Numbered from the stretch's first letter, positions 8,723-18,638 are shown. The stretch: DNA of 64,000 bases from Membranihabitans marinus (GCF_019802045.1 NZ_JAHVHU010000004.1:310001-374000), one strand, 5' to 3'. Translations and numbers: made by a program. The notes: a model not told the origin generated them from the letters alone.

Positions 8723-10201
8723 ATGGATATTTCTTTGCGATCATCCCCGGTGCATTTTATACTATGGGGAATTATTGCTGTGGTAATGATCCGCATTGTC
8801 CTGGTATTCGCAATGGGTATGATGCCACAGGATGCATATTATTATCTCTACAGTGAACATTTGAGTCTATCCTATTTTGATCATCCGCCCATGATCGCCT
8901 GGCTGTTGAGAATATTTTCTATTGTATTTGGTAAGACAGTACTAGGTGTCAAGCTCACCGACTTTATCCTGACGACCGGTACAATTTTCGTTTTTTACAG
9001 ACTCGCACAAAAATTTCATACTGGATTTATGGTTGATCGGTCGATGTATCTGATACTGTCGACCATGCTGATTTCTATTTTGTCTTTGGTAACCACTCCC
9101 GATGTCCCTTTAATGCTCTTCTGGTCGTTATCGGTATTATTTCTCTACCGGGCTATCGAATCCAATCAGGCAAGGGATTGGTTGCTGGCCGGGTTTATGA
9201 CTGGCCTCGCGTTTGACAGTAAATATACAGCTCTCATGATTTTAGTGGGCCTATTTGGCTATTTATTGACGTATGCCCCCAAGCGCCACTTGTTGCGACG
9301 TAAAGGACCGTATTTGGCTGTGATGATCTTTGTGCTCACGATCATGCCGGTGCTTATATGGAATTTTCAAAATGACTGGATATCTATTAAGTTCCAATCA
9401 TCGGACCGCGTCAGCTCAATGGAAGTCATGAATATCCAACTGAAGTATTTTTTCGGAAATATTGGTACTCAAATGTTTTTATTACTTCCAGTACTATATA
9501 TTTTCCTTCTGGTCGCATTGATCCGACAAACCTACAACTACTTCAAATCGCGATGCCAGCCGGATGGTCATCATTGGTTTCTATGGTGGTTTTGTGCACC
9601 GATGGTTTTTGGATTTATGTTTTTGTCGATGATATACTGGGTAAAACTAAACTGGGCCATGCCCGCCTACATCACGGGAATATTATTGGCCGTCAACTTT
9701 ATTCCCGGAAAATGGGTCCGGATACAGGTTTTATTGAGCGTGGTGTTCCATTTTGCATTTTTAATCCAGGTATTTTATTACCCATTTTCAATCCGGTCTG
9801 ATGATACGTGGTGGGGTTGGCCTGAACTGGCAGTTCATGTAAAACAAATTCACACCAGGTATCCAGATTCTTTTATCTTTTCGGACGATGGTTACAAGAC
9901 CTCCGCGGAATTATCCTTTTTCCTCGATCAAAAGATATACTCGGGAAATGTGATTGGAAAAGACGGTCTTCAATTTTCCATTATAGATCCCGAACTGCAC
10001 CATCTGAAAAATAAGAATGCACTGTATATCGATTCCGAAAAACGGTTTGATGATATTAATCCACACCCCATGCCAAGACCGGAGTTGTCAGAGTATTTTG
10101 AATCAGTGCAACAAATGGAGCCTATAATTATCTACAACGATTCCGGTGAACCCGAACGAAAATTCTTGGTATATTACCTGACGAATTACAAAGGGTCATA
10201 G
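8723..10201 (+). CDS. Membrane glycosyltransferase, GT39/ArnT-like
   Basis: 492 aa with about ten membrane segments and the PMT_2/ArnT-type front end. An early acidic loop after the first helix (PQDAYYYLYSEHLSLSYFDHPP) resembles the luminal catalytic loop of GT-C enzymes, where an Asp sits near the first transmembrane helix. A soluble C-terminal part follows the helices, from about residue 360. GT-C members move a sugar from a polyprenyl-phosphate donor to a lipid, glycan or protein on the outer face of the inner membrane; acceptor and donor here are unknown. No other glycan gene is adjacent. Confidence 0.75.
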   Translation: MDISLRSSPVHFILWGIIAVVMIRIVLVFAMGMMPQDAYYYLYSEHLSLSYFDHPPMIAWLLRIFSIVFGKTVLGVKLTDFILTTGTIFVFYRLAQKFHTGFMVDRSMYLILSTMLISILSLVTTPDVPLMLFWSLSVLFLYRAIESNQARDWLLAGFMTGLAFDSKYTALMILVGLFGYLLTYAPKRHLLRRKGPYLAVMIFVLTIMPVLIWNFQNDWISIKFQSSDRVSSMEVMNIQLKYFFGNIGTQMFLLLPVLYIFLLVALIRQTYNYFKSRCQPDGHHWFLWWFCAPMVFGFMFLSMIYWVKLNWAMPAYITGILLAVNFIPGKWVRIQVLLSVVFHFAFLIQVFYYPFSIRSDDTWWGWPELAVHVKQIHTRYPDSFIFSDDGYKTSAELSFFLDQKIYSGNVIGKDGLQFSIIDPELHHLKNKNALYIDSEKRFDDINPHPMPRPELSEYFESVQQMEPIIIYNDSGEPERKFLVYYLTNYKGS

Positions 10202-10352
10202 TTTCATTTTGTAGATTACGATTAATTATTCGAACCGGTCCCGTAAAAGTTAAACTGGCTTAATTTAATATTAAATGAAGTCGAATGCTCTTTTTTTCGT
10301 AGTTTTTACCTAACTTATCAAACCATTATTTAATCGTTTAAAACCTATACCT

Positions 10353-10562
10353 ATGTCAATCGTAAAAGTAATTGAAGTAATTGGAAGCAGTGAAAATAGC
10401 TTCGATGAGGCATTGGAAAATGCCGTAGCAGAAGTTTCGAAAACCGTACGCAATATCGATTCTGTATTTGTGAAGGATTTTAAAGCCCATGTAACCGACG
10501 GGAAAATATCTTCGTATGGGGTCATATGTAAAATCTCTTTCCGAGTAACCGACGGCGTATAA
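10353..10562 (+). CDS. Dodecin family flavin-binding protein
   Basis: 69 aa, the normal dodecin length. The start MSIVKVIEVIGSS followed by SFDEALENAVAEVSKTVRNI matches the dodecin strand-helix-strand fold, ending in a beta strand with VICKISFRV. Dodecins form hollow dodecamers that bind riboflavin or FMN and are thought to buffer free flavin. Preceded by an AT-rich leader and followed by a terminator-like hairpin, so it looks monocistronic. Riboflavin synthase is in the same window but not linked. Confidence 0.93.
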   Translation: MSIVKVIEVIGSSENSFDEALENAVAEVSKTVRNIDSVFVKDFKAHVTDGKISSYGVICKISFRVTDGV

Positions 10563-10595
10563 CCTTATCCACAAAATTTAGAAACCGGTTTTATG

Positions 10596-10623
10596 GCCTG
10601 TTCCTCCGGGGGCAGGCTTTTTT
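10596..10623 (+). terminator. Terminator after the dodecin gene
   Basis: A short GC stem GCCTG/CAGGC (10596-10600, 10613-10617) is followed by TTTTTT. It sits between dodecin and the convergent gene ending at 10661. Confidence 0.7.
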
Positions 10624-10660
10624 ATGCTTCAGAGATTACTGGTCCGCGCAGAACCACCAT

Positions 10661-11917
10661 CTAGCCACCCAGATTCGCAATATCAGCACTGATCAGCTGA
10701 TCGTATCTTGACCCAAATGGACGATAGTACGTCAGCAATAAATAAAAATTTTCCGTTTCATTGGAATTCCCCTCCAATACATTGAAGTCGAGGCCCTGGT
10801 CCGTACCACCATGGTGAACTGCATATAAGTAATCATAACGCCCCTGTTTAATCAAAAGGGTACCCTCGTAAATTTCATTTTCAGAATTGTAGGTTAATTC
10901 AAATCGTGGGTCGGCAGCATAATTGGTAAAACCACCCGCAACGTATACCCGTTCATTCCCCATGTCCAAATTGCTTTTTAGTCGAAAATCAACCTCGACG
11001 TATTCGGAAGTTGTCGAACTACTCCCTGAAAAATTTCGTTCGTTATCGATCATAAAACTTCCGTTTTGGTCCCGTTCCAGAAAATAACTTCGACCGGCTC
11101 TGGACTGTTCGATCTCTTTGACGACGACATAACCATCTTTGTATTCCGTAATATCACTTATTCCAAAACTCCGATACCCCAGGTTGCGTAGATCCAGACT
11201 ACGGAAATCCATACCTCCCGGAAATACGATCTTGCCACGCCAGTCAAATTCGATCACATCACCAAATACATTTCTGGGCTGGATGTTTCTGATCGATCGC
11301 TCCCAAATTCCATTTTGTAAAATTGTCACTGAAACATCCTGGAGTGGATTGGAAATACGAAAATCTTTGTGGTTCACCGTCAATTCCAATGCCTGGTGCG
11401 TTCTCATCTGTGAAACACGGGACGGTCGCTGTAATTTTGCGGATGCAAACACTTTTTTATCGACCACCATAAACTTACGGACCAGCACTACCTCGTCCGT
11501 ATTTTCATCATACACCGTGATCAGATAATTCCCACTCACTTTGGGTTTGAGTCCGTTTCCTGGAAAACGAACCTCATAATGGACATAATCCACATGGGTC
11601 TGATTTGAAAAAGCATATTCTTCGATCAATTGATCATTGATGCCTTCGAGATATTCGATGTCTGATAAATCAGATGGCGTCCAATCCCGGTTACAATGCT
11701 GTAGCTTGTACCTGTAATACCGGGCATCTGTAGTCAGGTCATCAAATGACAGCAAAAGTCCTGTATGGTCTCCCAGCCGCATGACGGGCAGACCATAAAT
11801 GGCGCCAGGTACTGATATTTTTGCAGAAAATATTGATGGGGCTGTGACTTCCTGTGCATGGACCGATACATAGCGCGCAGACAAACAGATCAGGACGATA
11901 TAAAGAATTCTTTTCAT
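10661..11917 (-). CDS. DUF5103 / type IX secretion system plug-like protein
   Basis: 418 aa with a signal peptide (MKRILYIVLICLSARYVSVHAQ). The sequence fits the DUF5103 family: LGDHTGLLLSFDDL near residue 50, YYRYKLQHCNRDWTPSDLSDIEYLEG near 65-95, and a C-terminal YEGTLLIKQGRYDYLYAV...EGNSNETENFY segment. The N-terminal domain of this family is known as the T9SS plug domain (PlugA/PorV-associated plug of the translocon side channel). It probably acts at the outer membrane with the T9SS translocon, consistent with a T9SS-sorted protein at 2433-5129. No other T9SS component is adjacent. Confidence 0.8.
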   Translation of the reverse strand: MKRILYIVLICLSARYVSVHAQEVTAPSIFSAKISVPGAIYGLPVMRLGDHTGLLLSFDDLTTDARYYRYKLQHCNRDWTPSDLSDIEYLEGINDQLIEEYAFSNQTHVDYVHYEVRFPGNGLKPKVSGNYLITVYDENTDEVVLVRKFMVVDKKVFASAKLQRPSRVSQMRTHQALELTVNHKDFRISNPLQDVSVTILQNGIWERSIRNIQPRNVFGDVIEFDWRGKIVFPGGMDFRSLDLRNLGYRSFGISDITEYKDGYVVVKEIEQSRAGRSYFLERDQNGSFMIDNERNFSGSSSTTSEYVEVDFRLKSNLDMGNERVYVAGGFTNYAADPRFELTYNSENEIYEGTLLIKQGRYDYLYAVHHGGTDQGLDFNVLEGNSNETENFYLLLTYYRPFGSRYDQLISADIANLGG

Positions 11918-11966
11918 ACAGGAATATATAACTTACAATTGATTAATCAAAGTACGTCTTGTATAT

Positions 11967-12524
11967 TTATATAACACTAACATACGGATTCCCATGGATG
12001 TGAAATCGCCATAACTTTTCTTTCCACTCTTCGGCGTAATCTATACCGACTCGCTTACTCTTGATAATTTCATCAGTCGGTACCTGCACGTAAGGTTCCA
12101 CCCACAGTGGATTCCCCGAACTTTTATTCACGGACAAACCATTCAATGTGCGATCAATCCCCAAAGCCTGACATAACTTCCCCGGACCATTCGTGAGTTG
12201 CTTATCTGAAATTTTCTCTCCTCGCCGTAGTCGCATTTCAGTCAATCCAGCATCAGGTTCCAGTGCCCGGACAAGAATAGCATGGGCCGTTTCCGGTGGC
12301 CCTGATACTATATTAAACAGGTGGTGAATCCCATAGCACAAGTAAATATAGGAGGTCCCTCCTGCCTTAAAAATAACTTCAGTACGAGCCGTCCGACGAT
12401 TTCCGTAGGCATGACTGGCTTTATCTTCAGGTGCCCGATAGGCTTCCGTTTCTACGATCACGCCACTGGTCAATTGACCGCCGATACGTGTACATAATCG
12501 GTAGCCCAACAACGATTTTGCCAA
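11967..12524 (-). CDS. 3-methyladenine DNA glycosylase (AAG/MPG family)
   Basis: The AAG fold is clear: VETEAY (the Glu of this motif is catalytic in human AAG), a PEDKASHAYGNRRTART segment, YIYLCYGIHHLFNIVS, and ILVRALEPDAG. The enzyme excises alkylated purines in base excision repair. The start given is TTG, but in-frame residues upstream (EYLDFQSTDVVA, about 12525-12560) match the conserved family N-terminus (FFxRDTLxVAxxLLG type). No ATG, GTG or TTG lies between the upstream stop (12651-12653) and this TTG. An ATT at 12588-12590 overlapping the end of guaB is one candidate real start, so the true gene may extend to about 12590. Confidence 0.85.
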   Translation of the reverse strand: MAKSLLGYRLCTRIGGQLTSGVIVETEAYRAPEDKASHAYGNRRTARTEVIFKAGGTSYIYLCYGIHHLFNIVSGPPETAHAILVRALEPDAGLTEMRLRRGEKISDKQLTNGPGKLCQALGIDRTLNGLSVNKSSGNPLWVEPYVQVPTDEIIKSKRVGIDYAEEWKEKLWRFHIHGNPYVSVI

Positions 12525-12573
12525 CGCGACGACATCGGTGCTTTGAAAATCGAGGTATTCAGTATTTGGTGAA

Positions 12574-14055
12574 TTATCTTCGCTGATAATTAGGCGATTC
12601 TTTGGTAATGGTAATATTATGCGGATGACTTTCGGTAATCCCGGAATGAGTTATACTGACAAACTGGGCTTTTTGCAACGCTTCGATATTTGCAGCACCA
12701 CAATACCCCATACCAGCTCTCAGACCACCAATATACTGCACCATCACTTCAGCCAGGCTTCCTTTGAAGGAAATTCGTCCTTCAATACCTTCCGGAACAA
12801 GTTTTTTGATATCATCCTCGACATCTTGAAAATATCGATCTTTGGACCCTCGATTCATCGAACTAATGGATCCCATGCCCCGGTAGGTTTTAAATTTTCT
12901 TCCTTCATAAATGATGGTTTCACCTGGAGCTTCATCGACGCCGGCAAATAAAGATCCGGCCATGATGGTATCGGCACCAGCCACGAGCGCCTTGACAATG
13001 TCCCCGGTAAAACGAATCCCCCCATCTCCAATGATCGGAACACCAGATTTTTGGATGGCCTGTTTGGCAGAATAGATGGCACTTAGCTGTGGGACACCTA
13101 CTCCGGCCACGACTCGAGTGGTACATATACTTCCCGGTCCTACCCCGACTTTCACTGCATCCACCCCGGCCTCGACCAGAGCTTCTGCTCCCGATCCCGT
13201 GGCTACATTTCCTCCAACAATTTGTAAATCAGGAAACTCCTTCTTGATCCGCCGTATCGTATCCAATACGCCAGCAGAATGACCGTGTGCCGTATCTACT
13301 GCAATCACATCAACATCAACAGCGCGAAGTGCGTGGATCCTTTCCATGGTATCGTGCGTGACTCCTACTGCAGCGCCTACACGAAGTCTTCCGTAAGAAT
13401 CCTTGCATGAATCAGGATAGCTTTTGACCTTAGACAGGTCTTTGTAGGTGATCAACCCAATCACCCGGAAGTTTTCATCAACAACGGGTAATTTTTCAAT
13501 TTTGTTCTTTTGCAATACGACTTCGGCCTGCTCCAGATCAGTGTCGCCTGGAACGGTCACCAGATTTTCCCGGGTCATTAGTTCATGTACTTTTTTGCGG
13601 GAATTGGTTTCAAACCGAAGGTCACGGTTCGTCAGTATTCCTACTAACTTACCATCTGTTTCAGTAATAGGAATACCGCCGATCTTATGTTCTTTCATAA
13701 TATCCTGCGCTTCTCCGATGGTGGCGTCGGGGGAAAGCGTAACCGGATCCAGTATCATGCCACTTTCACTCCGCTTCACTGCTCTCACCTGTCCGGCCTG
13801 CTGCTCAATGGTCATATTCTTATGAATAAACCCAAGACCGCCCTGACGTGCTACAGCAATCGCCAGTTCCTTTTCGGTCACAGTGTCCATAGCGGCACTA
13901 ACAATAGGTACATTGAGTGTGATTTCACGGGTAAGACGGGCTGATATATCAACCTCCCGGGGTAAAATCTCTGAATAATGAGGAACGACCAATACATCAT
14001 CGAAGGTCAGTCCCTGTGTGATAATCTTGTCTTGTGCTGATTTCTTAATTTCCAT
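12574..14055 (-). CDS. guaB: IMP dehydrogenase
   Basis: 493 aa from the ATG at 14055, beginning [21 protein letters not shown]; a TTG two codons earlier is less likely. The TIM barrel is split by a CBS pair (about residues 96-213). The catalytic loop GPGSICTTR places the nucleophile at about Cys311. The [20 protein letters not shown] phosphate-binding region and YRGMGSI flap region follow. It oxidises IMP to XMP, the committed step of GMP synthesis. It runs directly into the DNA glycosylase gene, which may be translationally coupled, and is divergent from tadA across only about 59 bases. Confidence 0.97.
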   Translation of the reverse strand: MEIKKSAQDKIITQGLTFDDVLVVPHYSEILPREVDISARLTREITLNVPIVSAAMDTVTEKELAIAVARQGGLGFIHKNMTIEQQAGQVRAVKRSESGMILDPVTLSPDATIGEAQDIMKEHKIGGIPITETDGKLVGILTNRDLRFETNSRKKVHELMTRENLVTVPGDTDLEQAEVVLQKNKIEKLPVVDENFRVIGLITYKDLSKVKSYPDSCKDSYGRLRVGAAVGVTHDTMERIHALRAVDVDVIAVDTAHGHSAGVLDTIRRIKKEFPDLQIVGGNVATGSGAEALVEAGVDAVKVGVGPGSICTTRVVAGVGVPQLSAIYSAKQAIQKSGVPIIGDGGIRFTGDIVKALVAGADTIMAGSLFAGVDEAPGETIIYEGRKFKTYRGMGSISSMNRGSKDRYFQDVEDDIKKLVPEGIEGRISFKGSLAEVMVQYIGGLRAGMGYCGAANIEALQKAQFVSITHSGITESHPHNITITKESPNYQRR

Positions 14056-14114
14056 GTGCAAAAGTAGGGTTTCTTAACTATATCCCATAAATTCGATTGA
14101 ACAAATTTCTAAAA

Positions 14115-14552
14115 ATGGATGAAATTGATCAGAAATGGATGAAAACAGCCATTCAACAAGCCAAAATGGCGTTGGAACTTGATGAAGTCCCCATTGGCTG
14201 TGTCATCACGTACAACAATCAAATAATAGCCCGGTCACACAATCAGGTGGAACGTCTCAATGATCCCACTGCGCATGCAGAAATGATTGCGATCACTTCT
14301 GCCACCGAAGCTGTCGGCAGTAAATATCTGAATAAATGCAACATATACATTACCATGGAACCGTGCTTTATGTGCGCTGGAGCCATACACTGGAGCCGGT
14401 TTCGCAAAGTAGTGTTTGCCGCAGCAGATCCTAAAAAAGGTTTTACCAAGTATAAACCCTCTGTATTGCTGGATAAAGTGGAGATCATAGGTGGTGTGCT
14501 TGAAGAAGAAGCCAGATTGCTCATCAACCGGTTTTTTCTACGAAAAAGATAA
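14115..14552 (+). CDS. tadA: tRNA-specific adenosine deaminase (TadA-type)
   Basis: 145 aa from the ATG at 14115; an upstream TTG (14097) is a weaker start. Zinc and catalytic residues match TadA: His54-Ala-Glu56 (HAEM) and Pro83-Cys84-Phe-Met-Cys87. The order and spacing equal those of E. coli TadA (HxE then PCxxC). It converts A34 to inosine in tRNA-Arg(ACG). Some nucleoside deaminases share this fold, but the length and the SRFRKVVFAAADPKKG region favour TadA. Divergent from guaB. Confidence 0.87.
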   Translation: MDEIDQKWMKTAIQQAKMALELDEVPIGCVITYNNQIIARSHNQVERLNDPTAHAEMIAITSATEAVGSKYLNKCNIYITMEPCFMCAGAIHWSRFRKVVFAAADPKKGFTKYKPSVLLDKVEIIGGVLEEEARLLINRFFLRKR

Positions 14553-14625
14553 TGATTCCTAACGATCATTTAATGTGTTTAAATAATTCACGATCCTTCG
14601 TATCTTAAGGGAAAACATCTTTGAT

Positions 14626-15177
14626 ATGAAAAACATCATTTTAACCTTTCTACTTGGAAGTCTTGCATGGGGGTGCACACCACAGCTTTCCCACTTTACG
14701 CAATCCCTCGTCCAACAATATCAATACGATGATCAGGCCCTTCAAAAAATTCAGTTCTACCTTTCCGATGATATCATTTTGCATCGGGCACTCCGTCAAG
14801 GTGAATCGACGATCGAACAGGGCAGAATATCCATAAGAAATGGTAGACGGGTGGAAGAAATTGTGTTTCCCAAGGGTACGCCCGGCGTATTTGTTTTCAG
14901 TCCTGGCAAGGATCGATTGGCTATTTCATTTGAACGAAAAGCTGATCACTATCTCATTTTTGGTCCAGCAAAAAACAGCCGGGGGTATCGGGGCGAAAAA
15001 GGCGTTTACCGATTGTTAGCCAAAGAATGGAAAAAAGATTATGGTATTGTGACCTATGGGGATAAAGAATACGCTACCCCGGGACGATCGGCCTATGTCG
15101 GTCTCTTGGTAGATATCGATGAAAAAGGAATTGTCAATCGCAGAGTAAAGGAAGTGGGTGGAAGAACGGTAAGGTGA
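14626..15177 (+). CDS. Hypothetical lipoprotein
   Basis: 183 aa with a clear lipoprotein signal (MKNIILTFLLGSLAWGC, Cys17). After the signal comes a helical stretch (HFTQSLVQQYQYDDQALQKIQFYLSD split across about residues 22-48) and then a beta-rich domain (about 50-180). I recognise no catalytic motif or named family. It stands alone between tadA and the CMD pair. It is probably anchored on the periplasmic side of one membrane; its role is unknown. Confidence 0.7.
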   Translation: MKNIILTFLLGSLAWGCTPQLSHFTQSLVQQYQYDDQALQKIQFYLSDDIILHRALRQGESTIEQGRISIRNGRRVEEIVFPKGTPGVFVFSPGKDRLAISFERKADHYLIFGPAKNSRGYRGEKGVYRLLAKEWKKDYGIVTYGDKEYATPGRSAYVGLLVDIDEKGIVNRRVKEVGGRTVR

Positions 15178-15347
15178 TTCTTAATTGTTGATGGTTGATG
15201 ATGAATGGTTGTTGGTGAATTGTCAGCGGTCAGCTTTGGTGTTCAGCTAACTTCAAATTAAAGATTTTCACCTCCTTTTAAACAATACCGGGGGATTTCG
15301 CTGTTTATCGATCATAGACTATTCTTCACCAAAAAATATTAATCGTT

Positions 15348-15692
15348 ATGGACAACCACTCCATGTTCCCTGAAAGCTCGAAAGAACTGGCAGAAAAAAA
15401 GGCAAATCTTGCTTTTGACAACCTCAAAGCTTGGCGTAAATTTAGCCGCACAGTATTCAAAGAAGGTGCATTGCCGGAAAAAACAAAACAACTCATCGCC
15501 GTAGCTGTCGGCCATGTCACCCAATGCCCCTACTGCATTCGAGCTCATACCAAGCAAGCCCTGGAGAAGGGTGCCAGCCGCGAAGAAATCATGGAAGCCA
15601 TTTGGGTCGCATCAGAAATGAGAGCTGGAGCTGCATATGCTCATGCAAATATAGCCATGGATGAAATGGAGAAATCCGAAAATGACCACTAA
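15348..15692 (+). CDS. Carboxymuconolactone decarboxylase / AhpD-fold protein
   Basis: 114 aa, a single CMD domain. The redox motif is Cys60-Pro-Tyr-Cys63 followed by His67 (CPYCIRAH), then KGASREEIMEAIWVASEMRAGAA, typical of the AhpD-like family. Such proteins act as thiol peroxidase partners or, without the Cys pair, as decarboxylases; the intact CxxC favours a redox role. Its stop overlaps the start of the next CMD gene by one base (TAATG), so the two are translated from one message. Confidence 0.85.
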   Translation: MDNHSMFPESSKELAEKKANLAFDNLKAWRKFSRTVFKEGALPEKTKQLIAVAVGHVTQCPYCIRAHTKQALEKGASREEIMEAIWVASEMRAGAAYAHANIAMDEMEKSENDH

Positions 15693-16153
15693 TGGATCAA
15701 CGAATCGATTATCAAGAGAAGTATCCCGAACTCATCAAAGGAATGCTTGAAATTGAAAAACAGATCCGGCAAAGCAAATTGAACCCATCGATCTATGAAC
15801 TAGTCAAACTCCGGGCCTCTCAAATTAACGGATGCGCATATTGTATCGATATGCATAGTAAGGATGCCCGGGCAAATGGTGAATCCGAACAGCGATTGTA
15901 CGCTCTAAGTGCGTGGCGGGAAACACCATTTTTTTCGGACCGGGAACGCACCGCGCTGGAATACACGGAGACTTTGACGCTCATCGCAGAAAAAGAGGTT
16001 TCGGATCGATCGTTTGAGCAACTCCGGTTATATTTTGACGAAGACGAGGTGATGGCACTGACCATGGCTATTGTTGCAATCAACGGATGGAACCGACTGG
16101 CCATTAGTATGCGAGTACCACCAGGAACTTATCAGACCAATCATAAATCATAG
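15692..16153 (+). CDS. AhpD-like carboxymuconolactone decarboxylase family protein
   Basis: 153 aa, second CMD protein of the pair. The motif GCAYCIDMHSKDA gives Cys48, Cys51 and His55, followed by WRETPFFSDRERTALEYTE, a signature of the longer alkylhydroperoxidase-like subfamily. It starts within the stop codon of the preceding CMD gene, and an SDR gene follows after 20 bases, so the three form a probable operon for oxidant or small-molecule detoxification. The substrate is unknown. Confidence 0.87.
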   Translation: MDQRIDYQEKYPELIKGMLEIEKQIRQSKLNPSIYELVKLRASQINGCAYCIDMHSKDARANGESEQRLYALSAWRETPFFSDRERTALEYTETLTLIAEKEVSDRSFEQLRLYFDEDEVMALTMAIVAINGWNRLAISMRVPPGTYQTNHKS

Positions 16154-16173
16154 TATGTCAAAGTAAATGAACC

Positions 16174-16884
16174 ATGAATTTAGAACATAAGGTTGCCGTA
16201 GTTACCGGGGCCAGTAAAGGGCTTGGGAAGGCGATTGCAGAACAATTAATACATAACAAAGTACAGGTATATGGCATTGCGCGCACTAAAAATGCACTCA
16301 CGCAGCTCAGGTCGGACTTTGGCGAGTTATTTATTCCCGTGGTATTGGATATCACTAATCAGAAAGACGTAGATTCATGGATCGAAAGTACATTTGACGC
16401 CAGCCACACTCCAGATATATTGATCAATAATGCAGGTATTGGTTCATTTCATGCAATTGATGACACAACGCATGAGGCATGGCATAAAATGATTAACGTG
16501 AATCTGAATGGAGTCTTCTACCTCACCGCAGGATTGGTCCCTTTTATGAAAAGCAAAGATTACAGCACCCATATTATTAATATCGGATCCATACTTGGAA
16601 CCGCCGGCCGCGCAAAAGGCTCTGCTTACAGCGCCACCAAATTTGCTATTCAGGGTTTTAGTCAATCGCTTTTTCTCGAATTACGCCATGACCAAGTGAA
16701 AGTGACATGCCTCAATCCCGGTTCCATAGAAACGGACTTTTTTAGCAGTTCAGGCATACAATCCCATGATCATATGCTTCATACCAGAGATATCGCTGAT
16801 ACCGTAATTCATCTCCTCCAAACTCCGGATAATTACCTGGTCAGTGATGTGACCATCAGACCATTGATTCCAAAACCGGGGTAG
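16174..16884 (+). CDS. SDR family oxidoreductase
   Basis: 236 aa, classical short-chain dehydrogenase. The nucleotide motif TGASKGLG occupies residues 11-18 and NNAG is at 85-88. The catalytic set is Ser139, Tyr152 and Lys156 (YSATK). The protein ends soon after IETDFF and is slightly short compared with the usual about 250 aa. Substrate cannot be inferred. It follows the two CMD genes closely on the same strand and is convergent with the FAD oxidoreductase at 16980. Confidence 0.85.
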   Translation: MNLEHKVAVVTGASKGLGKAIAEQLIHNKVQVYGIARTKNALTQLRSDFGELFIPVVLDITNQKDVDSWIESTFDASHTPDILINNAGIGSFHAIDDTTHEAWHKMINVNLNGVFYLTAGLVPFMKSKDYSTHIINIGSILGTAGRAKGSAYSATKFAIQGFSQSLFLELRHDQVKVTCLNPGSIETDFFSSSGIQSHDHMLHTRDIADTVIHLLQTPDNYLVSDVTIRPLIPKPG

Positions 16885-16979
16885 GTTATTGGTTATGGTG
16901 TTATTGCGTTATTGGTTGCTGTGCTCTTGAGCTTTAGCTATTTACCTCCTAAGACGAATCGACAATCCACCGTCAACAA

Positions 16980-18638
16980 TTAATCAATACTCAGGATCTG
17001 TCCTTTCTCATCCAGATCTTTCCGCAATTGATCGTAATCTACATCTTGGACCGCGATCTCATTTTCAATAGCAATGGCTGCCGCTGCCGCTCCGGATTGG
17101 CCTAAAATCATAAAGACAGGTTCCATTCGAATAGAACCAAACGCAATATGGCTTGCTGATACACATACCGGTACAATCAGATTTTCACAATCCTCTCTCT
17201 TAGGAACCAAGGATTCGTATGAAATGGAATAGGGGCCCTTTGTACTTACCCCAATGTCACCTTCATTTTGAACAAATCCATCCGGTTTGATGTATCTTTG
17301 GACATTGTGTGAATCCATGGTATACGAGCCCATCCCCACTGGTTTCGGCGTAGGCTGTCGTTTTAACAGTTCATTCTCGGTCATAACAAACTCCCCCACC
17401 ATACGCCGTGCTTCCCGAACATAGATTTGGTGCGGCCAGTTGTCATTATCTACAAATTCATCCTTGGCCAAACCCCAGTTTTTCATTCGTGATTGAATGT
17501 CTTCAGGCACCCGGGGATCATTGGCTACAAACCAGTACAATCCCTTTTGATATTGCTCGTGATCTTTTATGATCTCTCTTCGTCGCTCATAGGAAGCCTC
17601 CGGATAGTCATAATTCATACCAATGTGATCACTGCTGAATGGTCCATGATTATTCGTGTCTGTCTTACGATTGGGAATCATGTCAAATTTTTGAAAGAAG
17701 TCTTTTCGCCCGGTTTGAAACATTCTGTGCAGCAGTTCATACTGCGTCGAATCATAGCCTTCTGGTTTGGGAAAGGGGACTCTGTTATCCGGATGGTTGG
17801 TCAGGCAGGTGCGAAAACAATAGGCCTGAATTTTATCATCACCACTCCCCTTCTCACCAGGATGCTCCGTAGAGATCAATGGTAACACCCCACTGGTCGG
17901 ATCTCCCGGTATGACATATGGTGAAATATCAGAATGGAACCAGTGTTGATGATGCAGGACCCCGGTCTGGACACCATTCCATTCCTCGTCGTACTGAGCT
18001 GTGCTTTCACGCCCCACTGTATAAGATACCCCGGCAGCAGCCATCAGATCTCCTTCGTAGGTTGCATCCATAAATATTTTACCACGATACGTTTTACCAT
18101 TTAAAGTAGAGATCGAAATAATTCGGCCATTTTCTTTCTCCACTTCGGCATTCCGGTCCAGCCATTCATCCCGATCCACTCTAATGTTGTATTCTTTCAC
18201 GAGGTCTTCATACACCTGTTCGGCAGCGTGTGGCTCGAATATCCACATCGTTCGATTGGCTCCATCAATAGCAGGTGTGCCCTGGCCTTTATTTCCAAAA
18301 TCTGATCTGTTTTCCCATATCCAGGCCGAATCTGTCGTATAATGTTGATACAACCGATGGTAAAATTCTCTCGCCAGACCACCAATCACACTTTTGTCTC
18401 CGGTATCTGTAAACCCCAGACCGCCTGAAGTCAATCCGCCCAGATGCGTATCAGGTGATACTACGATGACACTATTTCCATTTTGAGAAGCTTCGACAGC
18501 AGCTATAATAGCAGCAGATGTACCACCGTATATAATGATGTCAGCAGTATTTTCATCAGAGGATGAATGCTCCGGGGCGCAAGAAAATCCTATGCACAGT
18601 AAGGATAAAAGCAATAGGTAGTAGACTTTTTGTTTCAT
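16980..18638 (-). CDS. FAD-dependent oxidoreductase (FAD_oxidored family), lipoprotein
   Basis: 552 aa with a lipoprotein signal (MKQKVYYLLLLSLLCIGFSC). The FAD-binding start IIIYGGTSAAIIAAVEASQNG leads to the family hallmark HLGGLTSGGLGFTD. Shared later motifs with the neighbouring paralog include FMDATYEGDLMAAAGVSYTVGRE, YVREARRMVG and ASHIAFGSIRMEPVFMILGQS. These secreted flavoproteins are common in Bacteroidota and Planctomycetes carbohydrate loci; their substrates are largely unknown. It is the last gene of the SusC-SusD-FAD-FAD unit. Confidence 0.85.
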   Translation of the reverse strand: MKQKVYYLLLLSLLCIGFSCAPEHSSSDENTADIIIYGGTSAAIIAAVEASQNGNSVIVVSPDTHLGGLTSGGLGFTDTGDKSVIGGLAREFYHRLYQHYTTDSAWIWENRSDFGNKGQGTPAIDGANRTMWIFEPHAAEQVYEDLVKEYNIRVDRDEWLDRNAEVEKENGRIISISTLNGKTYRGKIFMDATYEGDLMAAAGVSYTVGRESTAQYDEEWNGVQTGVLHHQHWFHSDISPYVIPGDPTSGVLPLISTEHPGEKGSGDDKIQAYCFRTCLTNHPDNRVPFPKPEGYDSTQYELLHRMFQTGRKDFFQKFDMIPNRKTDTNNHGPFSSDHIGMNYDYPEASYERRREIIKDHEQYQKGLYWFVANDPRVPEDIQSRMKNWGLAKDEFVDNDNWPHQIYVREARRMVGEFVMTENELLKRQPTPKPVGMGSYTMDSHNVQRYIKPDGFVQNEGDIGVSTKGPYSISYESLVPKREDCENLIVPVCVSASHIAFGSIRMEPVFMILGQSGAAAAAIAIENEIAVQDVDYDQLRKDLDEKGQILSID

